Shown here one piece after another: positions 35,439-43,866 of a stretch of 64,000 nucleotides of DNA (the stretch's first letter is position 1; the number at the start of each line of letters is the position of its first letter). The position numbers were made by a program, and so were the translations under genes. Origin of the DNA: Streptomyces dioscori (lineage in GTDB: Bacteria > Actinomycetota > Actinomycetes > Streptomycetales > Streptomycetaceae); the NCBI RefSeq assembly GCF_003024195.1, contig NZ_KZ679049.1:206513-270512 (forward strand), in the 5' to 3' direction. The notes below the pieces were generated by a model. The model did no database searches. It was not told the origin of the DNA and was given only the letters and a program-made list of their open reading frames with translations.

Positions 35439-35467
35439 ACTATACGTTTCGCTGCACGTTTATGCAA
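35439..35467 (-). promoter_or_regulatory. argC promoter with overlapping ARG box
   Basis: Reading leftward, TTGCAT (35467-35462) and TATAGT (35444-35439) are spaced by exactly 17 bp, a good sigma-70-type promoter. The -35 box is part of TTGCATAAACGTGCA, an actinobacterial ARG-box-like element, so ArgR would occlude RNA polymerase. The transposon end begins about 30 bp further upstream and leaves this intact. Confidence 0.75.
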
Positions 35468-35497
35468 TCTTGTTCGGGCTCCCCGGGCGGGACCTGC

Positions 35498-35541
35498 TGT
35501 GACAAAGACCGATAGATGGCCCCTCCGATCGATAGCTGGCC
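35498..35541 (+). repeat. candidate Tn7-type transposon end with two TnsB-site-like repeats
   Basis: The sequence starts TGTGACAAAGACC, the TGT terminus shared by Tn7/Tn5053-type elements. Two direct repeats follow, CGATAGATGGCC (35510-35521) and CGATAGCTGGCC (35530-35541), 20 bp apart, as expected for tandem TnsB-binding sites. It lies between the argC promoter and tnsA, as the tnsA-proximal end does in Tn7. If TGT is the terminus, the adjacent 5 bp (CCTGC, 35493-35497) would be the target duplication; its partner was not found in the window. Confidence 0.6.
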
Positions 35542-35623
35542 TCAACCGACCCAGGTCAATCACTTTCCGGACAAGTGCTGCGTTGCATGGCCTCCAGACC
35601 CCCCTAGCTGCTGTCCTGGCCTC

Positions 35624-36457
35624 ATGGACACGGAAGCGCACGACGTCGTGCCGTCCGAGCGATGCGGTCTGGAAGATCTGATTACCTCGCATGCGCCGTC
35701 CGACTCGGTGCGCGCTCGACTGTCGTTGGACGAGGGTTGGACGCGCTCTTGGAGCACTACCTGGCGACTGGACGGCGACGAGGTCGTCTGGCCCGTGCGC
35801 GACCTCGCGATGGCGCCCGTTCTGCTGTCCCAGCCAGTGCGCCACTTCACATGGCGAGCGCGACAACGACACCGGCCCGGCCTTCAGTTCCTGGTATCGA
35901 CAGGCCGCCATCACGGATTCGAGTCACTGGAGGAGGCCCGACTACTGCTGACGCTGGACTTTCTACGAGTGCAAGAGGTCCTGCCCCAGCCATTCCGGCT
36001 GCGCTTTGCCCATTCCGATGGACACCGCGAGCACACACCCGATTTCCTGGCTGTGATGGAGGACGGCTCTCGCTGGCTGTTCGATGTACGAACCAACCCA
36101 ATGATCAGTAAACTGGCAGACCTGTTGAAATTCTCCGCAGCGGCCGAGGTGGCGTTCTCCTGCCATTGGCGGTACACGGTTGTCACCGGTTGGCGACAGT
36201 ACGTGTGGTCGGTACTTGATGCACTTTCGGCTCAGCGGCGCCGTCTCGATGATCCTTTGGGAATCCAGACGGAACTTCTCAACGCTGCAGTAGTCAAGTC
36301 AAGAACTTTCGGTGAACTCGTAAGACGTACCTCGTTGCCAGCCGTGGCTAGGGCACACGCCCTGCATCTGGTGTGGCATCGCCGTCTAGGAGTGAATATG
36401 AACAGTCCTCTTATTGACGACTCCCCAATCTGGCCGACTGAGGAAAGTAAGAAATGA
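35624..36457 (+). CDS. tnsA: TnsA-like transposon endonuclease
   Basis: 277 aa from the ATG at 35624; an earlier in-frame ATG at 35516 lies inside the candidate transposon end and is unlikely. The restriction-endonuclease-like core is seen as Glu in GFESLEEARLLL (about residues 100-104), Asp140 in HTPDFLAVMEDG and the FDVR segment (154-156), where Arg replaces the usual catalytic Lys. TnsA nicks the 5' ends of the element while TnsB cuts the 3' ends. Its stop overlaps the tnsB start by ATGA. The Lys-to-Arg change should be confirmed by alignment. Confidence 0.85.
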   Translation: MDTEAHDVVPSERCGLEDLITSHAPSDSVRARLSLDEGWTRSWSTTWRLDGDEVVWPVRDLAMAPVLLSQPVRHFTWRARQRHRPGLQFLVSTGRHHGFESLEEARLLLTLDFLRVQEVLPQPFRLRFAHSDGHREHTPDFLAVMEDGSRWLFDVRTNPMISKLADLLKFSAAAEVAFSCHWRYTVVTGWRQYVWSVLDALSAQRRRLDDPLGIQTELLNAAVVKSRTFGELVRRTSLPAVARAHALHLVWHRRLGVNMNSPLIDDSPIWPTEESKK

Positions 36458-38718
36458 CCGTCCGAGAAAGGTTACTCCAGCTTCAGGTTGGGAGTCGGCT
36501 GCGTTTCGACGGCATGGATTACGAGGTAACCGGAATTGAACCGCAGTTCGGTCGAATACTACTACTCGGGGAAGACGGCCAAGTAGAACAGCGCTCGTTT
36601 CGCTGGCTGGTCCAGCACCCTGATTGTCGAGGGTTACCTGCTGCACCCGCGGCAAGATTCGATGATCGGCAGCCCTTGGCGTGGGAGGACTTGACCAAGG
36701 AACAACGGAGCAAAGCTCGGATCAGGGCCGAGCATCTATTGGAGACTGAAACCGGACATAAATCCGGCGACCCAACACGACCCCAGCCCGGTGAACCGCG
36801 GCCGGCCTACGATCCAGCTCGCACCACAGTGGGGCAGCGGCGTTGCGCGAAGGTGGCCGAGTTAAAGGCCTTTCCTCGCGAGGAAGCGGCCGCTCTTGGG
36901 TTTTCGCAGGTAAGCGAGCGTACCCTGAGACGAATGGCGGCAGCTTGGCGTCGCGACGGACTGCTGGGATGCGCAGATGGCCGATGGCTCCGAAAATCTG
37001 GCGGCCGCCCCAGCATTACAGATGCAGCACGGGAGGCGATCTTCGCAGTACGGAAAGAAACCCTGCACCGCTCCCGAATCAGTATGCGTAGCCGGGAGCG
37101 GCTAATTCATCAGTACATGCGTGAAAACTTCGGATCAGAGGCAAGCGTTCCAGGTTACGACACCTTGCGAAAGGTCTGGCGCGAATGGTTTGGGCCCGGC
37201 GGTGCTCGACAACGCTATGTCCGTTCAGCCCAGCAGACGGAATCCTCTACCTCGCGAGTGGTGATACACCGCCCCGGCCAGGTAGTGGCATTGGATACCA
37301 CAGTGCTGCCGGTGAAAATCCGTGAAGCAGTATTCGGTGATCCTGTCTCAGCTCATCTGACACTGGCGATGGACTGCTACTCACACTCACTTGTCGCTTT
37401 CCGCCTCACATTGATCTCCGACACATCTATCGATGTGGCGATGCTGCTACGCGAGATGACGATGCCGCTGCCGATGCGGGCCGGTTGGGGCGAGGACATG
37501 GAGTGGCCGTACCCGGGCGTGCCTGCAGTGGTGGTATCACAACTAGCCGGTCACAGCGCAGCCGCGCTGCCGTTCATGGCCCCAGAAACAGTCACAACCG
37601 ATCACGGTGGCCCTTACAAGAACCACCACTTAGTCGAAGCCGAGCGCGTGTTGGGGTGCAACATTCTCCCCTCTCGCGCCTTAAGGCCCACCGACAAGCA
37701 AGCCGTCGAACGTGCCTTTGGCGGCAGCCGGAGTTTGCTATGCGAGGTGCTCCCTGGCTACACCGGCGTCGATGTTGCCGATCGGGGCGCCGACCCCGAG
37801 GGGGACGCGACTCTGACACTGGACCAAATGGAACACCTCATCGCGACATGGATTGTGAAGGTGTGGCAGAACCGCAGACTCGGTGAGTACGCACCGGCCT
37901 GGGGCCCAGGCGAGGAACACAGCCCGAACACGTTGTTCGCCGCGGCAATGAACCAGGGCGGGTTCGCTCTGCAAATTCCCAAGCCAGGACTCTATTACCA
38001 ATTACTGCCACGACACTACGTAAAAATCCATGCCCAACGAGGCGTAAAAATTGGTGGCCTATGGTACGGAAAAGACCACCCTGCTCTGCGCGAGCATTGG
38101 AACAAACCGTCGAGCCGTGGCGGCAGACACAAAGGCAAGTGGGTCACTCATGCCGATCGCCGAGACCGTCGGACTACGTTCTTTCAGGATCCCACCGACG
38201 CGGAGATATGGCACGTTCTGCGATGGAACGGCCTGCCGGACGAAAACGATGTGCCAGCCTTCTCCTCTACAACAGCAGCGACGCTGCTAACCGCAGCGCG
38301 CCAGAGAGGGATTCGCCCCCACAGTGATGCCGATCTGCTGCCAGTCCTGTTGGAACTGCTCGGTGGCATAGCTCCAGCAGATGAGTGGCCCACTGCGATG
38401 AGTAAAGGTGCACGCGCCCGGCACGCCCGCCGCACGGCACAAGCTGCGGCAGCCCGTGCTGACCGACCGGGCATCGACGAGTTCGCATACGGGTCATCAA
38501 GCACCGAGATCTCTCCCATTACTTGGGCTCGCGATGCACGCGCCACTGAGAGCGCCGTCACGTCGGAGATGCATCGTCGACGCACGGCGGCTGTTCCCGG
38601 TAGGCCGGAGCCACCGCCCAGCCTCGGTGACACGCTCCAGCATCGACATTTATTCGCGGCGCTGGACGCAGACGATGAGCCAATCTGCGACACGAGGGCG
38701 GAAGCTGAGGACGTATGA
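36454..38718 (+). CDS. tnsB: TnsB-like DDE transposase
   Basis: 754 aa. N-terminal ~270 residues include helix-turn-helix regions (EAAALGFSQVSERTLRRMAA) for end binding. The RNase-H-fold catalytic core has Asp281 (VVALDTTVL), Asp383 (VTTDHGGPY) and Glu419 (KQAVERAFG), that is D-D-35-E as in retroviral-integrase/Mu/TnsB enzymes. It joins the 3' ends of the element to target DNA. The C-terminal ~150 residues, probably the TnsC-contact region, are poorly conserved. Several TTA Leu codons (for example in NHHLVEA and RALRPTD) are rare in Streptomyces and would require bldA tRNA. Overlaps tnsA and tnsC by 4 bp. Confidence 0.95.
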   Translation: MTVRERLLQLQVGSRLRFDGMDYEVTGIEPQFGRILLLGEDGQVEQRSFRWLVQHPDCRGLPAAPAARFDDRQPLAWEDLTKEQRSKARIRAEHLLETETGHKSGDPTRPQPGEPRPAYDPARTTVGQRRCAKVAELKAFPREEAAALGFSQVSERTLRRMAAAWRRDGLLGCADGRWLRKSGGRPSITDAAREAIFAVRKETLHRSRISMRSRERLIHQYMRENFGSEASVPGYDTLRKVWREWFGPGGARQRYVRSAQQTESSTSRVVIHRPGQVVALDTTVLPVKIREAVFGDPVSAHLTLAMDCYSHSLVAFRLTLISDTSIDVAMLLREMTMPLPMRAGWGEDMEWPYPGVPAVVVSQLAGHSAAALPFMAPETVTTDHGGPYKNHHLVEAERVLGCNILPSRALRPTDKQAVERAFGGSRSLLCEVLPGYTGVDVADRGADPEGDATLTLDQMEHLIATWIVKVWQNRRLGEYAPAWGPGEEHSPNTLFAAAMNQGGFALQIPKPGLYYQLLPRHYVKIHAQRGVKIGGLWYGKDHPALREHWNKPSSRGGRHKGKWVTHADRRDRRTTFFQDPTDAEIWHVLRWNGLPDENDVPAFSSTTAATLLTAARQRGIRPHSDADLLPVLLELLGGIAPADEWPTAMSKGARARHARRTAQAAAARADRPGIDEFAYGSSSTEISPITWARDARATESAVTSEMHRRRTAAVPGRPEPPPSLGDTLQHRHLFAALDADDEPICDTRAEAEDV

Positions 38719-39968
38719 CAGAACGGCCGGATAGCGCTGCCTGGTTGGCCCGTTTCGTGGGAGGCCGTACACCGCCCACACGCGAGACGTTGCGAGGGTG
38801 GGAGCGGTGGCGCAAATCTCGAAACGACTTCCTGCCCGCTCCGCGGATGGATGCGACTGCTTGGCGCTTAATGAGTCCCCGAAAACGGGCACTCCACGAT
38901 CTGCACCGAGCCGCCACGCACTCCAATCTGCCCGTTCTAGCGACCCCTATGGCGAGGAAAGTCGCTACGAGGCTCACCACTCGACTGAAGACCAACTGGC
39001 TCAAACAGAAGCCCACAACTCGGGCCGGCGTGATGATCACCGGAGGAGGAGCACAGGGCAAGACAGAGACCGTGTGCGAGATCGCAGCGACATTCCAAGA
39101 CGAGTGGGAGCGACTCGGTCAGCTAACTGCCGTTGCGCAGCCGGGCACCCGTGACCTGATTGCGCCGATCGCATATGTCCAAACACCTGTGACGGCTAAG
39201 CCAAAGAGCACCTGCAAGGCCATCCTGAACTTCTACGGCGCACCGATTACCAGCCGGATGGATCTGCCAGATCTGGTTCACCAAGTTGCTGCGTCGCTAA
39301 GGGATCACGGGACACGTGTTCTGGTACTGGACGACATCACCCGGCTTCGCATGCACCGCGCTGACGATCAGGATACTCTCGACCTGATCCGTGCCCTCAT
39401 GAGTATGCACGTCACGCTCGTTCTGGTAGGCGTAGACATTCCCTCTTCTGGACTGCTGAGAGAGGGGCGTTTCGATAGGCCACGCAGTCAAGTCTCATTC
39501 GCCTCCGCTACGAGCAGGGGAGCATTTGGCCTTCAGGCTACTCAGACCGAGCGTAGATTCGATCTGGTCGAACTCGATCGATTTCGCTACGACACTCCAG
39601 ATCAAATAGCTGCGTGGGTCCAGCACCTTTCCGGGGTAGAGGAATGCCTAAGACTGCTGAGGGCATCCACAGAAATGCTAACTGGCGGCACAATGCCCGA
39701 ATATCTTCACCGGCGCACCAACGGAGTTGTCGGACTGCTCGAACGGTTGATCGAGGATGGCTGTGAGGAAGCGATGAGCTCAGGATCCGAATGCCTGACG
39801 GAGTCCCTCCTTGAAGGTATCGACATTATTCTCGGTAATTCTTTCGACCAGACATCTCGTGAAGCACCCAAAATACCCAAACACAATCCGACCAGCAGCA
39901 GAAGGACACGCAACCGAAACGGAAGCTTTGACGACAAGGGACCATCTTCTATAGACGCCGGCGCGTAA
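38715..39968 (+). CDS. tnsC: TnsC-like AAA+ ATPase
   Basis: 417 aa. Walker A at residues 110-117 (GGGAQGKT), Walker B at ~203-207 (VLVLDD), and a sensor region after LVLVGVDIP. It forms the ATP-dependent filament that links the target selector to the TnsAB transposase and gives target immunity. Start ATG overlaps the tnsB stop; the gene ends one base before the tniQ GTG. The C-terminal ~45 residues are polar and likely contact TnsAB. The family is clear from fold and context; sequence alone cannot separate Tn7 TnsC from Tn5053 TniB. Confidence 0.93.
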   Translation: MTERPDSAAWLARFVGGRTPPTRETLRGWERWRKSRNDFLPAPRMDATAWRLMSPRKRALHDLHRAATHSNLPVLATPMARKVATRLTTRLKTNWLKQKPTTRAGVMITGGGAQGKTETVCEIAATFQDEWERLGQLTAVAQPGTRDLIAPIAYVQTPVTAKPKSTCKAILNFYGAPITSRMDLPDLVHQVAASLRDHGTRVLVLDDITRLRMHRADDQDTLDLIRALMSMHVTLVLVGVDIPSSGLLREGRFDRPRSQVSFASATSRGAFGLQATQTERRFDLVELDRFRYDTPDQIAAWVQHLSGVEECLRLLRASTEMLTGGTMPEYLHRRTNGVVGLLERLIEDGCEEAMSSGSECLTESLLEGIDIILGNSFDQTSREAPKIPKHNPTSSRRTRNRNGSFDDKGPSSIDAGA

Positions 39969-39969
39969 G

Positions 39970-41853
39970 GTGGGATACCCGCGGCCATTGCCCCGAAGCT
40001 TGGAACCTCTAACAGACGAGACACTGACCGGATATCTGCTACGCCTATCCCATCGCCTCAGCGTTTCACCCGCCCACATAGCGCAAAGAATCGGCCTGAA
40101 TATCGCTCCCACTGGAGGGCGCCTTCGACGCAATCTGATACTTGAACTCACCGACGTCGAAATTGACATGGTTTGCGCGACGACCCGACTTGCCCCCGTT
40201 GAGGTTGACTCCATGACCATGAGAACGTGGATTATCCGCTACCCGGCTCTCGGCGCATCATTGCAACATCACAACATTAGACCTCAACTTGATCCGTGGC
40301 TGACGCCTGATTTATCTCGCTACTGCCCTCAATGCCTCGCAGGCGACGGAAGCGAGATTCAGAATCGCCACGGAGGGCCCTGGAAAAAGGAGTGGCATCT
40401 ACCGATCATATTTTCCTGCATCGCTCATAATCGCTTCCTGCAGAGCGGATGTCCAAGCTGCCTCCAGCCAACCCACTCGACTTGGCAACCTTCTCCATTA
40501 ATCGCACGTAGCGGCGATGGAACACTTCACCCCACTCAATGCCGACAATCAATAGCGGGAAGGCGGCGGGGAGCAAAGCCCTGCGGAAATCAACTCGCCA
40601 GCACCACCAAACAGGTAGACCCGCCCCTCCTGAGTCCGGATTTACTAGCCTTCCAGAAATACATCAATTCCTTCTTGACTTCCGAACGCACAACGGAGGA
40701 GAGCTCTGCATACTTCACAGACCTTCGCATTGTTTGCGCGCTCTTGGCTACCTCCTGGCCTCACTCCCGCCACCTGGTCGCACGTAATCTCACAAAAGCA
40801 GTCCAAACCCACGTTCGCTTGCTGCAAGAGCGCCGCGGCGATCAGCCTTGGGGAAAACAGAGCTATAGAACCCTCGATTCACCACCAGCTACACCCCAAG
40901 CTTGCGCTGGTCTCTTCAGAGCCGCCGATAGAATACTTTGTTCCGAGGACGCGGATCTCCCAGATGTCCTTACCCATTACTTTGAGACGTCCTTTGTTGA
41001 CCGCAACTCTGGTGGAACTTGGAAACGTCTCGCAGGCAGGAATCTTAACCATTGCTCACAGCGTCTGCGGCAGGCCACGAAACCGCTCACATATTCTTTT
41101 TCTCCTATAGAGTTACTGGACCCTCATACGGTCTGCAATTACAAGCCCTATCATATTCCTGCCTGGCTGGAGCCTGAATGGTATGTGAATTACTTCGGAC
41201 GGCTCGATCCAAATTCTGCTCGCACAATCCGTCGCATCGCCGCAGTGAGACTACTCCAATGGGCAACCGGTGGCACCCCGAGCGAGGCAGCAAACATCCT
41301 CGACATTCCTGCAGATAAAATCACCCGACACATCGAAACAGGAAAATACACATGGAATCCAGAGAACGAGGAGAGAGCTGAATTCGCTACAGCACTGCAG
41401 TCTTTAGCGAATGATTTGAGTACTTATATCCCACTCATTGATTACCGGCATCGGCGAACCGCCCTACGCAACTGGTCTATTCCACTAAAGTCCTGGCATG
41501 AGCTGTCCCGGCTACTTCCAGTGCAATATGGGAAGCAGCCGATCCTTGACGACCGAAAACGTCAGGTCGCTTCCATTCTCGTCTGGACTCGCATAACGCA
41601 TGGCGAGCACTTATTCGCTCCGCGCCCAATTGAAGAGCGCCAACCTGAGGAGATTCGCCGAGACTGGGCCGCCCGTCGTGCCACCACTTGGCATCAACTA
41701 TGCGGCCGTTCCGATCCGGGACCTCACTACTCATGCCTTCGTCAGCTACTTACCATATACGCGGGAAAACTTGCACAGCAGATCGACGCCAGCGCTCCAG
41801 GGGCATCGTCCATCGTTGAAGCACCTAACACACTTCCCTGGAGAGAAACCTGA
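39970..41853 (+). CDS. tniQ: TniQ/TnsD-family target-site selector
   Basis: 627 aa, GTG start one base after the tnsC stop. The N-terminal TniQ domain reads RPLPRSLEPLTDETLTGYLLRLSHRL. A zinc-finger module follows with Cys119, Cys122, Cys150, His153, Cys161 and Cys164 (YCPQCLAGDG, FSCIAHNRF, GCPSC). The remaining ~450 residues are longer than in simple TniQ proteins (~300-400 aa) and closer to TnsD-type site-specific DNA-binding proteins. It should recognise the attachment site and recruit TnsC; position suggests a site at or near argC. TTA codons are present (for example in PSPLIARSG). The C-terminal part resembles nothing else that was recognised. Confidence 0.9.
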   Translation: MGYPRPLPRSLEPLTDETLTGYLLRLSHRLSVSPAHIAQRIGLNIAPTGGRLRRNLILELTDVEIDMVCATTRLAPVEVDSMTMRTWIIRYPALGASLQHHNIRPQLDPWLTPDLSRYCPQCLAGDGSEIQNRHGGPWKKEWHLPIIFSCIAHNRFLQSGCPSCLQPTHSTWQPSPLIARSGDGTLHPTQCRQSIAGRRRGAKPCGNQLASTTKQVDPPLLSPDLLAFQKYINSFLTSERTTEESSAYFTDLRIVCALLATSWPHSRHLVARNLTKAVQTHVRLLQERRGDQPWGKQSYRTLDSPPATPQACAGLFRAADRILCSEDADLPDVLTHYFETSFVDRNSGGTWKRLAGRNLNHCSQRLRQATKPLTYSFSPIELLDPHTVCNYKPYHIPAWLEPEWYVNYFGRLDPNSARTIRRIAAVRLLQWATGGTPSEAANILDIPADKITRHIETGKYTWNPENEERAEFATALQSLANDLSTYIPLIDYRHRRTALRNWSIPLKSWHELSRLLPVQYGKQPILDDRKRQVASILVWTRITHGEHLFAPRPIEERQPEEIRRDWAARRATTWHQLCGRSDPGPHYSCLRQLLTIYAGKLAQQIDASAPGASSIVEAPNTLPWRET

Positions 41854-42094
41854 TGCTCACGTTCGCCTGTCGAGGGGTTCGCTTGGCTTTATCGTTTACA
41901 ACGGAGGCGATACATGCGATACCTACCTTCCTTGGCTGTGAGGATTAGAACCCAAGCATGGCAGAACTAGCGTACGCCTGACGCGCTTTCTAACTTGGCA
42001 GTTTGCTTGGCTGTGGACTTGCACCTTGTATTGCATAGGCCACGTTGCGCGAGCCACTAGTGCATGTAACTGTTCATGCCTACGCACATGGCTT
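41854..42094. other. short intergenic region after tniQ, no element end seen
   Basis: 241 bp between the convergent tniQ and MFS genes. An inverted copy of the TGTGACAAAGACC end and of the CGATAGNTGGCC repeats was looked for and not found. No clear terminator hairpin is seen. Composition is intermediate between the transposition genes and the high-G+C cargo. Confidence 0.5.
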
Positions 42095-43297
42095 TTATCG
42101 TCTTGCGGCTAGCGCCAGCACAGCCGCAAGTACAGAGCCAACGGCCAAGGTGAGGAACAGCCCGTCGTAGCCGCCCATTTGTCCCGCCAGTGCTGCTCCC
42201 GCCCAAGGCGCGAGCGCCGCGGCCACCGTGGCCGGAGCGATCAAGAGTCCGGACAGGCGGCCGTAGTTCGTTGTTCCCCAGCGGTCGCTGACCGCGGTGG
42301 CCTGGAGGAGCGTGAGGTTGCCGCGTACGACTCCTGCGAGGACGGCGAGCAGGATCAGCAGCGGGATCGGGCCGGGGATGAGGGCGAGCGCTGTCGTGGT
42401 GGCGCCGCCCGCGGTGAACAGGACCGCGGTGCGAGTGGTGACGCTGGTGGTGCGGGTCAGGGTGGCGTAGAGGGTGCGGCCCAGCGTTTGGCCGGCTCCT
42501 CCGAGGCCCAGTGCCCAGGCGGCTGTTGAGGGGCTGGCGCCTCGTTCGATCATCAGCGGGACCATGCCGAAGACGACGGCGTACATGGCGAAGCCGGAAG
42601 AGGTGAAGGCCAGGACCAGGAGCAGGAAGGGGCGGCTGCGGGCGATCGGTGTGCGGTTGGGTGCCGGTGTGGACGGTGGGGCCGGTGGCCAGGGGGCTCG
42701 TAGGGCCAGGGCGTGCGCGGGGATCGTCACGGCCGCGAGGATGACCGCGAGCACGACGTAGGTGGCGCGCCAGCCGAGGTGGTCCGCGAGCAGGGCGGTG
42801 AGCGGGGCGAAGATCGTGCTGGCGAGTCCGCCGGCGAGGGTGACGATGGTCAGGGCGCGTACGCGGTCGGGTCCCCACCAGCGGGTGACGGCGGCGAAGG
42901 CGGGCTGGTAGAAGGTGGCAGCCATGGCGAAACCGGCCAGGAGCCATCCGGCTGTGAAGACGTAGAAGTTCGGGGCTGCGGCGATGGTCAGGATGGCCGT
43001 GACCGCGAGCACGGAGCCGGTTGTCATGACGGTGCGGGGGCCGCGGCGGTCGAGGATGCGGCCGATGGGGATGCCGGTGACGGCCGAGACCAGGAGGGCC
43101 GCGGAGAACGCCGCGGTGGCGGCGCTGGTGGACCATCCGGTGTCCGCTGTCAGGTGCGGGAGCAGGACGGGGAAGGCGTAGTAGACGATGCCCCAGCTGG
43201 TGATCTGGGTGGCGCAGAGTGCGGGCAGTGCGGCGCGGGGCCGCGAGCGGCTCGTTGGCCCGCCGGTCGCGGCCTCGTCGGTGTGCAGGTGGGTCAT
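42095..43297 (-). CDS. MFS exporter in the arsenic-response operon
   Basis: 400 aa from the ATG at 43297 (an upstream in-frame GTG overlaps the preceding gene). Twelve hydrophobic segments; motif-A-like GRILDRRGPRTVMTTG after helix 2. It starts 7 bp after the end of the ArsI/CadI-like gene, so the two are in one operon with the flavoprotein. By context it probably exports an arsenical (inorganic or organic, as ArsK- or ArsJ-type MFS proteins do), but neither family assignment can be made from sequence alone. Confidence 0.82.
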   Translation of the reverse strand: MTHLHTDEAATGGPTSRSRPRAALPALCATQITSWGIVYYAFPVLLPHLTADTGWSTSAATAAFSAALLVSAVTGIPIGRILDRRGPRTVMTTGSVLAVTAILTIAAAPNFYVFTAGWLLAGFAMAATFYQPAFAAVTRWWGPDRVRALTIVTLAGGLASTIFAPLTALLADHLGWRATYVVLAVILAAVTIPAHALALRAPWPPAPPSTPAPNRTPIARSRPFLLLVLAFTSSGFAMYAVVFGMVPLMIERGASPSTAAWALGLGGAGQTLGRTLYATLTRTTSVTTRTAVLFTAGGATTTALALIPGPIPLLILLAVLAGVVRGNLTLLQATAVSDRWGTTNYGRLSGLLIAPATVAAALAPWAGAALAGQMGGYDGLFLTLAVGSVLAAVLALAARR

Positions 43298-43304
43298 CAG
43301 CAGA

Positions 43305-43781
43305 TCAGCAGCAGCCGCCACCGGCGGCGACAGGTTCGCCCGCGTTGGCATCCGTGTCGGAAGCGATCGTGCCTGAGGTGCAGCAGCTGCTGCCTTGCTG
43401 CTTGGCGAGGGAGTCTGCGTCGGCTTTCACGACGTACACCTCCCAGGGTTCTTGGCCGGGGCCGTGGACCCAGACCTTGTCCTGGAGTGCATAGCAGCAG
43501 GTGGTGTCGTTCTCTTCGTCGGTGATCAGGCCTTCTGCGCTGAGGCGGGTGGTGGCGGCGTGGACGGCTTCGGTGGTGTCGACTTCGACTCCGAGGTGGT
43601 CCATGCGCGTGTGCTCGCCCGCCGTGCCTTCGATGAGGACGAGCTTGAGCGGGGGCTCGGCGATGACGAAGTTGGCGTAGCCGTCGCGGAGTTTGGCGGG
43701 CTCGGTGCCGAACAGTTTGCTGTAGAAGGCGATCGAGGCTTCGAGGTCGGGGACGCGCAGGGCGAGCTGTACACGGGACAT
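43305..43781 (-). CDS. arsI: ArsI/CadI-family glyoxalase-fold protein (C-As lyase-like)
   Basis: 158 aa, ATG at 43781 with AGGAGG upstream. A vicinal-oxygen-chelate fold with probable Fe(II) ligands Gln5, His62 (RMDHLGVEV) and Glu114 (EPWEVYVV), and the vicinal pair Cys95-Cys96 in DTTCCYAL that binds trivalent arsenicals in ArsI. ArsI cleaves the carbon-arsenic bond of trivalent organoarsenicals; the related CadI proteins have no firm reaction. The C-terminal tail adds two more Cys pairs (SSCCTSG and a terminal GGGCC). Middle gene of the flavoprotein-ArsI-MFS operon. Confidence 0.82.
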   Translation of the reverse strand: MSRVQLALRVPDLEASIAFYSKLFGTEPAKLRDGYANFVIAEPPLKLVLIEGTAGEHTRMDHLGVEVDTTEAVHAATTRLSAEGLITDEENDTTCCYALQDKVWVHGPGQEPWEVYVVKADADSLAKQQGSSCCTSGTIASDTDANAGEPVAAGGGCC

Positions 43782-43866
43782 GATCTTTCCTCCTGGCGTA
43801 GGAAGGACGCGTCCGGCCGGGCTTTGGCCGAGGCGCGATGGTGCAAGGCCGGGCGACAGCCGGTGG

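Larger units (their letters stand above)
35498..41853 (+). mobile_element. Tn7-like element, tnsA-proximal end and transposition module (cargo continues rightward)
   Basis: Four same-strand genes (tnsA, tnsB, tnsC, tniQ/tnsD-like) overlap or nearly abut, next to a candidate end. TnsA cuts the 5' ends, TnsB cuts and joins the 3' ends, TnsC is the AAA+ regulator and TniQ/TnsD picks the target. The presence of TnsA predicts cut-and-paste transposition. Base composition is visibly lower in G+C than on either side and TTA codons occur. No Cas gene is present, so this is not a CRISPR-associated transposon as far as can be seen. The distal end is not between 41,854 and 42,094 and may lie beyond the window, which would make the arsenic genes cargo. 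Confidence 0.88.

Noticed and set aside
35498..41853. CRISPR-associated transposon (CAST)
   Set aside because: TnsABC-TniQ are present but no Cas5/6/7/8 or Cas12k gene and no CRISPR array is seen anywhere in the window.
41854..42094. distal end of the Tn7-like element immediately after tniQ
   Set aside because: Neither an inverted TGTGACAAAGACC terminus nor the CGATAGNTGGCC repeats were found.
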